DNA from: an uncultured Paracoccaceae bacterium
GTDB lineage: Bacteria; Bacteroidota; Bacteroidia; Flavobacteriales; Flavobacteriaceae
Assembly: GCA_943788135.1 (NCBI GenBank)
Contig: CALSPC010000003.1
Coordinates: 1-64,000, forward strand
Direction of reading: 5' to 3'
DNA: 64,000 nt
Shown: piece after piece, positions 45,661 through 54,805 of the stretch
Layout: every line of letters begins with the position of its first letter
Position numbering within the stretch: position 1 is the stretch's first letter
Position numbers and translations under genes: made by a program
The notes under the pieces: model-generated
Told to the model about the DNA's origin: nothing
Databases searched by the model: none
What the model saw: the letters and a program-made list of their open reading frames with translations, nothing else

Positions 45661-45797
45661 TTTGCCAACACCGTATATAATTTATTGCTGGCTTATTGCC
45701 TACTTGCGAAAGTCCTCACAGACTTTCTATTCGGTTTGTATTTGCTAAATTAGGTACTTAAAACACGCAACAAACCATATACAATCACGGTTAGTGC
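45661..45797 (+). repeat. attC-like site S4 (end of array)
   Basis: The left arm TTTGCCAAC (45661-45669) is the exact reverse complement of the cassette 4 start GTTGGCAAA. The interior matches S1 almost base for base over the right two-thirds. Its inner hairpin GAAAGTC ... GACTTTC (45708-45727) differs from that of S1 by a compensatory A-T to G-C pair. The right edge GTTAGTGC (45790-45797) does not pair with the left arm beyond GTT, as expected where the last site meets the original host sequence. Confidence 0.78.
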
Positions 45798-45882
45798 TTT
45801 CGTTAGTTTGAACAAAATTAGTTAATTCTTATTTCTAGTTTAGTTTTTTTTGTTAGTTTTACAAGACCCAAAACTATCTATC

Positions 45883-46572
45883 ATGAAAAAAGCAATACTA
45901 GCTACAGTAAGTATTCTGTTTTTATTCTCCTGTATAAAAACAGACTTAGTCAACGATAGAGTTGACCCTAAGATTTTCGTTTCAAATCCTTTGGTAAAAT
46001 TAGAAAAGAATGGAACTGGTCATCAGTTTGAGGTAAACTATTTTAATTATGTAGGTAAAGAAATCAACAACCCTGATGTGAGTTGGAGTAGCAGTGATGA
46101 ATCCATTTTATCCATTACAGAAGATGGATTTGCTACTGGATTAGAATTTGGAACTGCAACTGTTACTGGAACGCTAACGACTCCAGAAGAGAACCTAACA
46201 ATTACCAGTAAAGATGATGTTGAAGTATCAACGGTTACATTGACAGAGTCTGTTGAATTTGCAGGCACAATTGTCACCACAAGCTCCTATCAACTGGAAG
46301 GAAGTTACGTTTTGAAAGGACATGACAATGGTGTGTTACGGCTTTCTCTAGGAGACGACTATAAGGCTTCTACAAGCTTACCTGGGCTGTATATCTATCT
46401 TGGGAATAATCCAAACTCTATTGCTGATGCCTATGAAATTGGTGCGGTCACTGTTTTTCAAGGCGCTCACTTTTATGACTTGCCAGAATCTATTGGTCTC
46501 TATGACAATAGCTACATCTTATATTGGTGCAAACCCTTCGGAGTGAAAGTCGGAGAAGGACAAATACAATAA
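45883..46572 (+). CDS. Lipoprotein with Ig-like (Big_2-type) domain
   Basis: The 229-residue protein has a lipoprotein signal (lipobox LFSC, Cys near residue 16). A bacterial Ig-like domain covers about 30-110, with the tell-tale VSWSSSDESILSITEDGFATGLEFGTATVTGTL, and a second beta-rich domain ends in KVGEGQIQ. The C-terminal half resembles electron-transfer DM13-like domains (YVLKGHDNGVLRLSLGDDYKASTSLPGLYIYLG). It is followed after 12 bases by a barrel protein and probably acts with it at the outer membrane. The start was set at the ATG before KKAILATV. Confidence 0.7.
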   Translation: MKKAILATVSILFLFSCIKTDLVNDRVDPKIFVSNPLVKLEKNGTGHQFEVNYFNYVGKEINNPDVSWSSSDESILSITEDGFATGLEFGTATVTGTLTTPEENLTITSKDDVEVSTVTLTESVEFAGTIVTTSSYQLEGSYVLKGHDNGVLRLSLGDDYKASTSLPGLYIYLGNNPNSIADAYEIGAVTVFQGAHFYDLPESIGLYDNSYILYWCKPFGVKVGEGQIQ

Positions 46573-46584
46573 CCCCCCCTCATT

Positions 46585-47448
46585 ATGAAAAAACTACTTA
46601 TTTTAAGCCTATTATTTGTGATTACTTGTCAATTTTCTGCTCATGCACAATGGTTAGAAAAAAAAGGTAACGGCTATTTTAAACTAAGTGCTTGGACGCT
46701 TGAAGCCGATCGTCATTATACCAATTCAGGAGCAATAGACCCAAACGCAACTCGAGGAACCTTTAATTTAAATCTGTATGGAAAATATGGACTCTCTGAT
46801 AAATGGGGAATTATTGCCTACATTCCGTTTTATGTGAAAACCTATCAAAACCATCAGGTTTCTATAGTCACTGATGAAAAACTCTCAGAAGGGGAAGCGC
46901 ATTCGAGTTTTGGAGATATGGATTTAGGAGTCGAATACCGATTATTTAAAGCCTCAAAGCATGCCTTTTCTGTAGCTCTATCTTTAGGAGTTCCATCCGG
47001 AGATAAAGAAGGGGGCAGCGACGGAAGTTACCAAACTGGTGATGGGGAATTTAATCAAAATATTCGTTTCAATGCTGGGACTGCATTTGCAATTTTTAAA
47101 CACCCTTTTTATGCTAAAAGTTATCTTGGATTTAACAACAGAACAGCAGGTTTTTCGGATGAAATCCGATTTGGAATAGAGGCTGGAACTAATTTTTTTA
47201 ACAAAAAATTGTTCTTTCTGTTGCGATCAAACACAGTTAGATCAATGAGAAACGGTTCTTTAAGTGCTGCAAATAGCGATGGAAGCATTTTTGCAAACAA
47301 CGTTGAGTTTGTAAGTTTGGGATGGGAAGCCAGTTTCAAACTTAATCCTAGTTTAGGGGTTAGCATAGGTTACGAATCTGCATTTTCTGGAAAAGTTATT
47401 TATGCGGCGCCGAGCTATTCGGCTGGTGTGTTTTTTTTACTAAAATAA
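46585..47448 (+). CDS. Outer-membrane beta-barrel protein
   Basis: The 287-residue protein has a signal peptide (cleaved after about residue 21, AHAQ) and alternating amphipathic strands with aromatic girdles (GYFKLSAWTLEADRHYT, YRLFKASKHAFSVALSLGVPSG). It ends in a strand rich in F/V/L, typical of porin-like or transporter-type barrels of Bacteroidota. The pairing with the preceding DM13-like lipoprotein suggests one surface function. The substrate is unknown. Confidence 0.75.
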   Translation: MKKLLILSLLFVITCQFSAHAQWLEKKGNGYFKLSAWTLEADRHYTNSGAIDPNATRGTFNLNLYGKYGLSDKWGIIAYIPFYVKTYQNHQVSIVTDEKLSEGEAHSSFGDMDLGVEYRLFKASKHAFSVALSLGVPSGDKEGGSDGSYQTGDGEFNQNIRFNAGTAFAIFKHPFYAKSYLGFNNRTAGFSDEIRFGIEAGTNFFNKKLFFLLRSNTVRSMRNGSLSAANSDGSIFANNVEFVSLGWEASFKLNPSLGVSIGYESAFSGKVIYAAPSYSAGVFFLLK

Positions 47449-47504
47449 GGCCATTAGATGTAACTTATTTATAAGTATATTTACGGTAACTCAAACACAA
47501 ACAA

Positions 47505-48665
47505 ATGAAAAAGTTTATACTCCGTTTATCCGTTCTAATTGCCGTTCTAATTGCAGCGCTTTACATTACAGATACTGATTATCTTTTAAAAGCAGTACGC
47601 ACTATTTATGCTAAAGGATACACTACAGCCTATCTAGAGGATTATAAAGAATTTAATAATGCAGTCGTTGATAATGATTTGCCACAACCTTGGCCTATTC
47701 ATGAGGACTACAACACTGTCAAAGAATCGGAAACTTTAGTAAATTACAATACTGCAACAGGGACTGTCGCCTATGTAATCATAAAAAATGATAGTGTATG
47801 GTTTGAAAACTATTACGATGGTTTTGATAAAGACTCTAAGACTAACTCATTTTCAATGGCCAAAAGTTATGTATCTGGGCTTATGGGTAAAGCCATTGAG
47901 GAGGGTTATATAAAGAGTTTGAATCAGCCCGTAAGTGATTTTTTTCCAGAATTTAGCGAAGGTTTAGCCAGTCAAATGACCGTAGGAGATTTATCGTCTA
48001 TGGCATCAGGCACCAATTGGGACGAAAAATATTATTCCCCTTTGTCCATTACAACACGCGCCTATTTTGATGATGATTTAGAAAAAGTAATTTTAGGGCT
48101 CAAAGTCGTAAATGAGCCTGGTAAGTCCTACAAATATGCGAGTGGAGACACACAATTGTTGGCAATGGTAATAGAAAAAGCAACAGGCAAAAAACTATAC
48201 GATTATCTTTCTGAAAGTTTCTGGAAACCCTTAGGAAGTGAAAACTCAACACTCTGGCAAGTAGATAGCGAAGATCACGACTTAGTAAAAGCCTACTGTT
48301 GTATAGCAAGTAACGCCAAAGACTTTGCCCGCTTTGGGAAACTCTATAAAGACCACGGTAAATGGAATGGAAAACAACTGCTTGACTCTACATTTATTGC
48401 AAAATCTTTAACCCCCCGATTTAAAGAAAGTCCTCAATATGGATATGGATGGTGGCTTCAAAAACGTGATGATAAATCCTTTTTTATGATGCGTGGTCAT
48501 TTGGGACAATACGTTATTGTAGAGCCCACTGATAATATCATTATTGTAAGACTCGGGCATGAAAAATCTCCGGATGCAGATTCACAGATTTTCTCAGATG
48601 ATATTTCTGTTTACATTGACGAAGCTTATAAAATGTTATCCCATGCTCCAAAAACTCAACCTTGA
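47505..48665 (+). CDS. Serine beta-lactamase-fold hydrolase (class C / esterase type)
   Basis: The 386-residue protein has an N-terminal membrane anchor or signal (about 5-22). The active-site SxxK is SMAKSYVSGLMG, the second motif is YKYASGD (Tyr present, Ala-Ser in place of x-Asn), and the third is GHLGQY. Such enzymes hydrolyse esters, D-amino-acid peptides or other amides; true beta-lactamase activity is not implied. Its 3' end overlaps the exonuclease gene by 23 bases. Confidence 0.85.
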   Translation: MKKFILRLSVLIAVLIAALYITDTDYLLKAVRTIYAKGYTTAYLEDYKEFNNAVVDNDLPQPWPIHEDYNTVKESETLVNYNTATGTVAYVIIKNDSVWFENYYDGFDKDSKTNSFSMAKSYVSGLMGKAIEEGYIKSLNQPVSDFFPEFSEGLASQMTVGDLSSMASGTNWDEKYYSPLSITTRAYFDDDLEKVILGLKVVNEPGKSYKYASGDTQLLAMVIEKATGKKLYDYLSESFWKPLGSENSTLWQVDSEDHDLVKAYCCIASNAKDFARFGKLYKDHGKWNGKQLLDSTFIAKSLTPRFKESPQYGYGWWLQKRDDKSFFMMRGHLGQYVIVEPTDNIIIVRLGHEKSPDADSQIFSDDISVYIDEAYKMLSHAPKTQP

Positions 48666-49356
48666 AAATCTCCTGTTTTTAGATATTGAAACGGTTCCTG
48701 AAACCGCTCAATACTCAGAACTTTCAGAAGAAAAAAAACTGCTCTGGGAGCAAAAATCAAAATACCAACGTAAAGAGGAATTTAGTCCGGAAGCATTTTA
48801 TGACCGCGCCGGAATTTGGGCAGAGTTTGGTAAAATAGTTTGTATTTCTGTAGGGTATTTTGCACACGTAAATTCAGAGCGGCGCTTTAGAATCACCTCA
48901 TTTTATGGCGAAGAACACGCCCTTCTTCTAGAGTTTAAAACCCTTCTTGAAAGCCATTTCTCAAAACCTAAACATGTATTGTGTGCGCATAATGGGAAAG
49001 AATTTGACTTTCCTTATATCGCCCGAAGAATGATTATTCATAACATAGAACTCCCTTTAAAATTAAATTTATTTGGTAAAAAACCTTGGGAAGTTCCGCA
49101 TTTGGACACTTTAGAATTGTGGAAGTTTGGCGACTATAAACATTATACGTCATTAAAACTATTAACTAATATCCTTGGAATTCCATCACCTAAAGATGAT
49201 ATCGATGGCAGCGAAATATGCCGTGTGTTTTATGAAGAAAATGATATTGATCGCATTGTGATCTATTGTCAGAAAGACACCATTGCCGTCGCACAAATTA
49301 TTTTAAGACTCCGTGGAGAAGACTTATTAGAAGCGGAAGAAATTGCTTATATTTAA
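48643..49356 (+). CDS. Predicted 3'-5' exonuclease (DEDD, RNase H-like)
   Basis: The 237-residue protein has exonuclease motif I (FLDIETVPE, with Asp and Glu), motif II (AHNGKEFDFPYIARRM) and a motif III-like Tyr/Asp pair (IVIYCQKDTIAVAQI). It belongs to the PolB-like proofreading-exonuclease group common in Bacteroidota. The start was chosen at ATG 48643, since earlier in-frame starts would read deep into the hydrolase gene. It is followed 3 bases later by the ABC ATPase. Confidence 0.88.
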   Translation: MLQKLNLENLLFLDIETVPETAQYSELSEEKKLLWEQKSKYQRKEEFSPEAFYDRAGIWAEFGKIVCISVGYFAHVNSERRFRITSFYGEEHALLLEFKTLLESHFSKPKHVLCAHNGKEFDFPYIARRMIIHNIELPLKLNLFGKKPWEVPHLDTLELWKFGDYKHYTSLKLLTNILGIPSPKDDIDGSEICRVFYEENDIDRIVIYCQKDTIAVAQIILRLRGEDLLEAEEIAYI

Positions 49357-49359
49357 GCA

Positions 49360-51051
49360 ATGGAGCACACCCCTATTTTAAACATTCAAAATCTTCGCGT
49401 TGCCTTTACATCCAATACAGGTTTAAATGAGGTGCTTCATGGTATCTCCTACAATCTATTTCCAAACGAAATTCTTGGAATTGTAGGCGAATCTGGAAGT
49501 GGAAAATCGGTAGCATCACTGGCTATTATGGGTTTATTACCCCTTAACAAAAGCGGCATTAGTACTGGTGAAATCATATTCAAAAACAGCGATCTCCTAC
49601 GTTATTCCCAAAAAGAAATGGAAGCGCTTCGGGGTCAAAAAATAGCCATGATCTTTCAAGAACCTATGAGCGCACTCAACCCCTCAATGTGCTGCGGAAC
49701 ACAAGTGGAAGAAATTCTATTACAACACACAACCATTACACCAAAAGCAGCGAAAACCGAAGTGTTACGTTTGTTTGCTGCGGTAAAAATCCCAGCACCT
49801 AAAGATACTTTTAAAAAATATCCTCACGAGATTTCTGGAGGACAACAACAACGCGTTATGATTGCCCTGGCAATTGCTTGTAAACCTGATATTCTAATTG
49901 CAGACGAGCCCACGACTGCCTTAGACGTAACCGTTCAAAAAGATATTATAAGCTTATTAAAAACACTCCAAAAAGAATCCAAAATGAGTGTTATTTTTAT
50001 CAGTCACGATTTGGCTTTAGTTTCTGAAATTGCAGACCGGATTTTAGTGATGTATAAAGGCAATATTATTGAAAGTGGAACAACAAAATCTATCTTTAAA
50101 ACGCCTAAAGAAGACTATACAAAAGCACTTATTGGCGCACGACCAACCTTGAAATCACGCTTAAAGCAACTCCCCACTGTTAGTGACTTTTTATCGAACA
50201 CCATATCAAATCAAATCATTTCAAAGACTGATCGAACTGAATCTCATAAAGAAATTTATAGTCAAAAACCTCTATTAGAAGTCATCAATCTAGAAAAAAC
50301 CTATTTCTCTAAAGCCTCTTTTTTTGGAACAAAAACAGCATTTAAGGCGGTGGACGGCGTGAGTTTTAAAGTCTATACCGGAGAAACAATGGGGCTTGTA
50401 GGAGAATCTGGTTGTGGAAAATCAACTCTAGGAAAAGCTATTTTACAGCTCGATAAAGCCACTGCTGGTAGCTTAAAGTATCACGGAAAAGACATTACAA
50501 ATCTCAACAAAAAAGAATTGCGAATATTACGCAAAGACATTCAGATTATCTTTCAAGACCCCTTCGGAACTTTGAATCCTCGAATCACTGTTGGAAAGGC
50601 AATTATGGAGCCTATGAAAGTGCATAAGCTATTTTCATCCGACGATGAACGCAAAGCAAAAACTTTAGAGATTTTAGAAAAAGTCGGTTTAGAAGCAGTT
50701 CATTTTGATCGCTATCCCCATGAGTTTTCTGGAGGGCAACGGCAACGTATTGGAATTGCAAGAACCATTGCAGTAGAACCAAAATTGATTATATGTGATG
50801 AATCTGTGTCTGCTCTTGATATTTCGGTTCAAGCACAAGTGTTGAATTTATTGAATACATTAAAAGAAGATTATGGGTTTACCTATATTTTTATTTCCCA
50901 TGATTTGGCGGTTGTAAAATTCATGTCCGACCAATTGATGGTGATGAACAAAGGCAAAATAGAAGAACACGGCGAGGCCGATGCGATTTATGAATCGCCT
51001 CAAAAAGCATATACAAAAGCCTTGATAGCAGCCATCCCGAAAGGGTTATAA
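49360..51051 (+). CDS. Oligopeptide-type ABC transporter, fused double ATPase
   Basis: The 563-residue protein has two complete nucleotide-binding domains, equivalent to DppD and DppF in one chain. Domain 1 has Walker A GESGSGKS, signature SGGQQQR and DEPTTALD; domain 2 has GESGCGKST, SGGQRQR and DESVSALD. An oligopeptide-family C-terminal extension follows each. It powers import of di/oligopeptides (YejF/GsiA type). The permease and binding-protein genes are not nearby. It overlaps the convergent scoB gene by 6 bases. Confidence 0.93.
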   Translation: MEHTPILNIQNLRVAFTSNTGLNEVLHGISYNLFPNEILGIVGESGSGKSVASLAIMGLLPLNKSGISTGEIIFKNSDLLRYSQKEMEALRGQKIAMIFQEPMSALNPSMCCGTQVEEILLQHTTITPKAAKTEVLRLFAAVKIPAPKDTFKKYPHEISGGQQQRVMIALAIACKPDILIADEPTTALDVTVQKDIISLLKTLQKESKMSVIFISHDLALVSEIADRILVMYKGNIIESGTTKSIFKTPKEDYTKALIGARPTLKSRLKQLPTVSDFLSNTISNQIISKTDRTESHKEIYSQKPLLEVINLEKTYFSKASFFGTKTAFKAVDGVSFKVYTGETMGLVGESGCGKSTLGKAILQLDKATAGSLKYHGKDITNLNKKELRILRKDIQIIFQDPFGTLNPRITVGKAIMEPMKVHKLFSSDDERKAKTLEILEKVGLEAVHFDRYPHEFSGGQRQRIGIARTIAVEPKLIICDESVSALDISVQAQVLNLLNTLKEDYGFTYIFISHDLAVVKFMSDQLMVMNKGKIEEHGEADAIYESPQKAYTKALIAAIPKGL

Positions 51052-51699
51052 CACCATTTCAGGAACCACGCCTTCAACCGTAAGATGACCTTCCGTGGCG
51101 TGTTGAATGGTTTCTACAGATATTCCGGGCGCACGTTCTAACAGCTTAAAACCGTCGTTTGTAACCGCTAAAACCGCTAAATTGGTCACAATTTTTTTGA
51201 CACAACCAACGCCAGTTAGAGGCAATGTACAGCGTTTCAAAAGTTTAGATTCTCCTTTTTTATTGGTATGCATCATCGCTACAATAATGTTTTCGGCACT
51301 AGCCACCAAATCCATTGCACCCCCCATACCTTTGACCATATAGCCTGGAATTTTCCAATTGGCAATATCGCCATTTTCTGAAACTTCCATCGCTCCTAAA
51401 ATGGTGAGGTGGACATGTTTTCCACGAATCATAGAAAAACTAGTGGCAGAGTCAAAAAAACTAGCGCCATTAAGCGTTGTAATAGTTTGCTTTCCAGCAT
51501 TGATCAGATCTGCATCTTCTTCTCCTTCAAAAGGAAATGGTCCCATACCCAAAACGCCGTTTTCACTTTGAAATTCAACGTCTATATCATCGCGTACAAA
51601 GTTGGCAACAAGTGTAGGGATTCCGATGCCAAGGTTTACATAGAATCCGTTTTGGACTTCTTGTGCAATACGTTTAGCTATACCATTTTTATCTAACAT
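51046..51699 (-). CDS. scoB: 3-oxoacid CoA-transferase subunit B
   Basis: The 217-residue subunit carries the catalytic-Glu segment QSENGVLGMGP and the GIGIPTLVANF opening. With subunit A it moves CoA from succinyl-CoA to acetoacetate or a related acid in ketone-body and butanoate use. It starts 4 bases after scoA and is translated with it. Confidence 0.93.
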   Translation of the reverse strand: MLDKNGIAKRIAQEVQNGFYVNLGIGIPTLVANFVRDDIDVEFQSENGVLGMGPFPFEGEEDADLINAGKQTITTLNGASFFDSATSFSMIRGKHVHLTILGAMEVSENGDIANWKIPGYMVKGMGGAMDLVASAENIIVAMMHTNKKGESKLLKRCTLPLTGVGCVKKIVTNLAVLAVTNDGFKLLERAPGISVETIQHATEGHLTVEGVVPEMVL

Positions 51700-51703
51700 G
51701 CTT

Positions 51704-52405
51704 TTATGATTTTTGTCTTAGGGTACGTTTTTCGATGCGCTTTTCGTAGTTCTTGCCCTGAAAGATACGTTGTACAAAAATTCCTGGAATATGAATTTGG
51801 TTAGGGTCAAGTGATCCAACAGGAACTAATTCTTCTACCTCAGCAACCGTAATTGTAGCGGCACCACACATATTGGGGTTAAAATTTCTGGCGGTAGCTT
51901 TAAATATTAAGTTTCCTGCCGCATCGCCTTTCCAGGCTTTTACTAAGGAAAAGTCGGCCTTAAAAGCGGTTTCTAAAACATACATTTTTCCATCAAACTC
52001 GCGTGTTTCTTTGCCTTCGGCGACTTCTGTACCGTATCCGGCTGGGGTATAAATAGCCGGAAATCCAGCTTGTGCAGCACGACAACGTTCTGCCAGAGTG
52101 CCTTGCGGAATCAGTTCAACATCCAATTCACCTGACAGCATTTGACGCTCAAACTCGTCATTCTCGCCAACATAGGACGATATCATTTTTTTGATTTGGT
52201 GTTTTTGAAGCAATAATCCTAATCCAAAATCATCAACGCCTGCATTGTTAGAAATACAGGTGAGCTCTTTAACGTCCATATCAACCAATTCAGAAATTGC
52301 GTTTTCGGGAATACCACACAATCCAAAACCACCAAGCATAAGAGTCATGCCACTTGAAACTCCCTTTAGAGCTGCTTTTACATCCGCTACTTGTTTGTTT
52401 ATCAT
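51704..52405 (-). CDS. scoA: 3-oxoacid CoA-transferase subunit A
   Basis: The 233-residue subunit has the CoA-binding Gly-rich segment [15 protein letters not shown] and the [14 protein letters not shown] and [13 protein letters not shown] stretches of this family. It forms the heteromeric CoA-transferase with scoB. A 54-base gap separates it from the PBP gene, with no terminator visible. Confidence 0.93.
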   Translation of the reverse strand: MINKQVADVKAALKGVSSGMTLMLGGFGLCGIPENAISELVDMDVKELTCISNNAGVDDFGLGLLLQKHQIKKMISSYVGENDEFERQMLSGELDVELIPQGTLAERCRAAQAGFPAIYTPAGYGTEVAEGKETREFDGKMYVLETAFKADFSLVKAWKGDAAGNLIFKATARNFNPNMCGAATITVAEVEELVPVGSLDPNQIHIPGIFVQRIFQGKNYEKRIEKRTLRQKS

Positions 52406-52459
52406 AGGTTAAATTTAGGTAAAAATGTACAAAAAAATCTTATTAATTCATAGATTCCC

Positions 52460-54800
52460 TTAGAAATCAATGTCTGGTGTAATCGGCGATGTATCTTCCG
52501 GAACCGGTTCTCCTTCTTCAACTATGGGCTCACACTCGACTTCAATCGTCAAATCTTCAGGGGCTTCAAAATCGTCTTTGGAAATTCCTAATGCTTCCAA
52601 TGCGTAGCAACTTCGCATATAATTTGCCCATATTGGAAGTGCCATAGAAGCGCCTTGTCCATAGGCGATTGTTTTGAAATGTGTGGCGCGATCTTCGCCA
52701 CCAACCCATACTCCAGTAACTAAATTAGGAACCATACCCATAAACCACCCATCACTTTGGTTTTGTGTTGTCCCTGTTTTTCCAGCAATCGGGTTCGTAA
52801 ATTCGTATGGGTATCCTGTAACAATTTCCTTGTAAACCAGTTCATCTTTGAGAATTTTATGTCGCAAGCGCTGACCTGATCCAAATTCTGTAACACCCTC
52901 CATTAATTTAACCGTTACATAGGCGACTTCTTTGCTTAGAACATCTTTTGTTTCTGGAGCATCTTGAAATAATAGGGTTCCATTTTTATCTTCGATGCGG
53001 CTTACAACAACAGGCTTGGTGTACACGCCTTGATTTGCAAAAGTAGCATAGGCCGCTACCATTTCATAAACACTTAAATCAGGTGTTCCAAGAGCGATTG
53101 AAGGGACTGCCGGGATGGTCTGTTCTACCCCTAAACTACGTGCCAAATTGATAACAGGTTGCGGTCCAATTTCGTTCATTAAGCGCGCCGTAATTGTGTT
53201 TCTAGAATTTGCCAAAGCAGACTTAAGCGTTTCAAATCCACCATAGTTACCGCTAGAATTTTTAGGTGCCCATGGTTTCATATTTCCATATTTTAGGGCT
53301 TCAATTGTAATTTGTGATTTCGGAAACGTATCACATGGGGATAAGTGAAGTTGATCGATTGCTGCCGCATACACGAAAGGTTTAAATGTGGACCCTACTT
53401 GACGCTTACCTTGCTTTACCATGTCATACTGAAAGTGTTTGAAATTGACACCTCCAACCCAAGCTTTGACATGGCCTGTTTGTGGCGTCATTGAGAGCAT
53501 TCCAGTCCTTAAAAAAGATTTATAATAGCGCATAGAATCTCTAGGCGTCATGATAGTATCTATTTCATTGTTATCTGCTGTCCATGAAAATATTTTCATT
53601 GGAATAGGTTTATCAAAGGAAGCTATGATTTCCTCATTCGATTTTTTAAGATCATATTTCATTCGGCGCCAGCGTTCGGAACGTCTCATACTGGATTGTA
53701 ATAATGCCGTAATCTCTTCAGGTTCTAAATCTAAAAATGGAGTTGTAGGATTTCTTCTTTTAGTGTTTTGAACAAAAAACTCTGCCTGTAATTTTGCCAT
53801 ATGTTCTCTCGTAGCAGCTTCTGCAAAGGTTTGCATTCGAGAGTCTATCGTTGTATGAATTTTCAACCCGTCCTTGTAGATGTTGTATTTGTCTCCATTA
53901 GGTTTTCTGTTTTCAGGAGCATTCACCCATTCTTTCATAAACCCACGCAAGTAGGAGCGAAAATAAGTCGCAATTCCTTCTCGGTGCGACTCAGGTGAAT
54001 AATTGAGCCCTAAAGGCAGTTTTTGAAGTGAGTCTTTACGTGTTTCTTCAAGAAATCCATATTTAGCCATTTGACTTAATACAACATTACGGCGGTTTCT
54101 GGTTCCAATAGGGTTGCGTTTTGGGCGTGGATTATACAACGACGAATTTTTAAACATACCTACTAGCATTGCCGATTCGTTGCATGATAACTCTATCGGT
54201 TCTTTTCCAAAATAAATTCTTGAAGCTGATCGAATTCCGTCTGCATTATTTCCAAAATCATAGATATTGAAATATTGCGCAATAATTTCTTCTTTGGTGT
54301 ACTGGCGCTCTAGGCGAGTAGCTATCACCCATTCTTTTATTTTTTGAATGATTGCTTCTAGTTTGTTTTTAGTTCTAACACCTACAAACAATTGTCGGGC
54401 TAATTGTTGTGAGATTGTACTCGCACCTCCTCTTTTACCTAAAAACGCAAATGCCCGTATGGTACCTCTAACATCTATTCCTGCATGATCAAAATACCGG
54501 ACATCTTCCGTAGCTATAAGAGCGTCAACAAGATGTTTGGGCAGTTCATTAAATGCTACTGGAGTTCGGTTGTCTTCGTAGTAGAATTTCCCTAACGTTT
54601 CGCCATCAGCAGAAATAATTTCTGTTGCCAAATTAGTACGTGGGTTTTCTAGTGCAGTGTGATCTGGCATAGCACCAAAAGCCCCAAAAGACGCCAAAAT
54701 AAAAATGAGGGCGACTCCTAATACAAGCCGCCAAAAACGCCATCCAAAACCAACGAATTGGCTTTGAATAATTTTGAGATCTTTTCTTTCGCTTTGCCAT
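52460..54800 (-). pseudogene. Class A penicillin-binding protein (PBP1A), apparent frameshift near the 5' end
   Basis: The main frame (from about 54732 down) encodes a complete GT51 transglycosylase (EDVRYFDHAGIDVRG, GGASTISQQLARQLF) and a transpeptidase with SxxK (GSTFKPF), SRN and KTGTT motifs. This frame has no ATG before GAMPDH and would lack its cytoplasmic tail. The expected start is ATG 54800, 3 bases after gldH, giving MAKRKKRSQNYSKPIRWFWMAF; the typical next segment, LVLGVALIFILASFG, is then in the other frame. Removing one base of the five-A run at 54733-54737 (T5 on the coding strand) joins them into a 779-residue protein. It could be a sequencing error, a real mutation or slippage. 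Confidence 0.75.
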
Positions 54801-54805
54801 AATTG

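Larger units (their letters stand above)
41545..45797 (+). mobile_element. Integron-like recombinase plus four-cassette array
   Basis: The recombinase gene is followed by four cassettes at 42718-43486, 43487-43977, 43978-44946 and 44947-45790. All four carry one gene on the plus strand. Every cassette ends in an imperfect palindrome with AAC at its left edge and GTT at its right edge. Each cassette's first 9 or 10 bases (counted with the G of GTT) are the exact reverse complement of the left outer arm of the palindrome at its own 3' end. That pattern arises when circular units with one recombination site are inserted at a G/TT junction, as in integrons. Cassette identities are unrelated to one another and to the flanking heme and lipoprotein genes. 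Confidence 0.8.

Noticed and set aside
41545-45797. Classical class 1 or Vibrio-type integron
   Set aside because: No IntI-type insertion in the recombinase, no divergent integrase promoter, no resistance genes, and the GTT edges (GTTGGCA, GTTGTGT) depart from the GTTRRRY consensus.
54697-54800. In-frame upstream start for the PBP without a frameshift
   Set aside because: The frame is open back to a TAA overlapping gldH, but contains no ATG and no good alternative start in that stretch; the ATG-led frame matches the family's usual tail much better.
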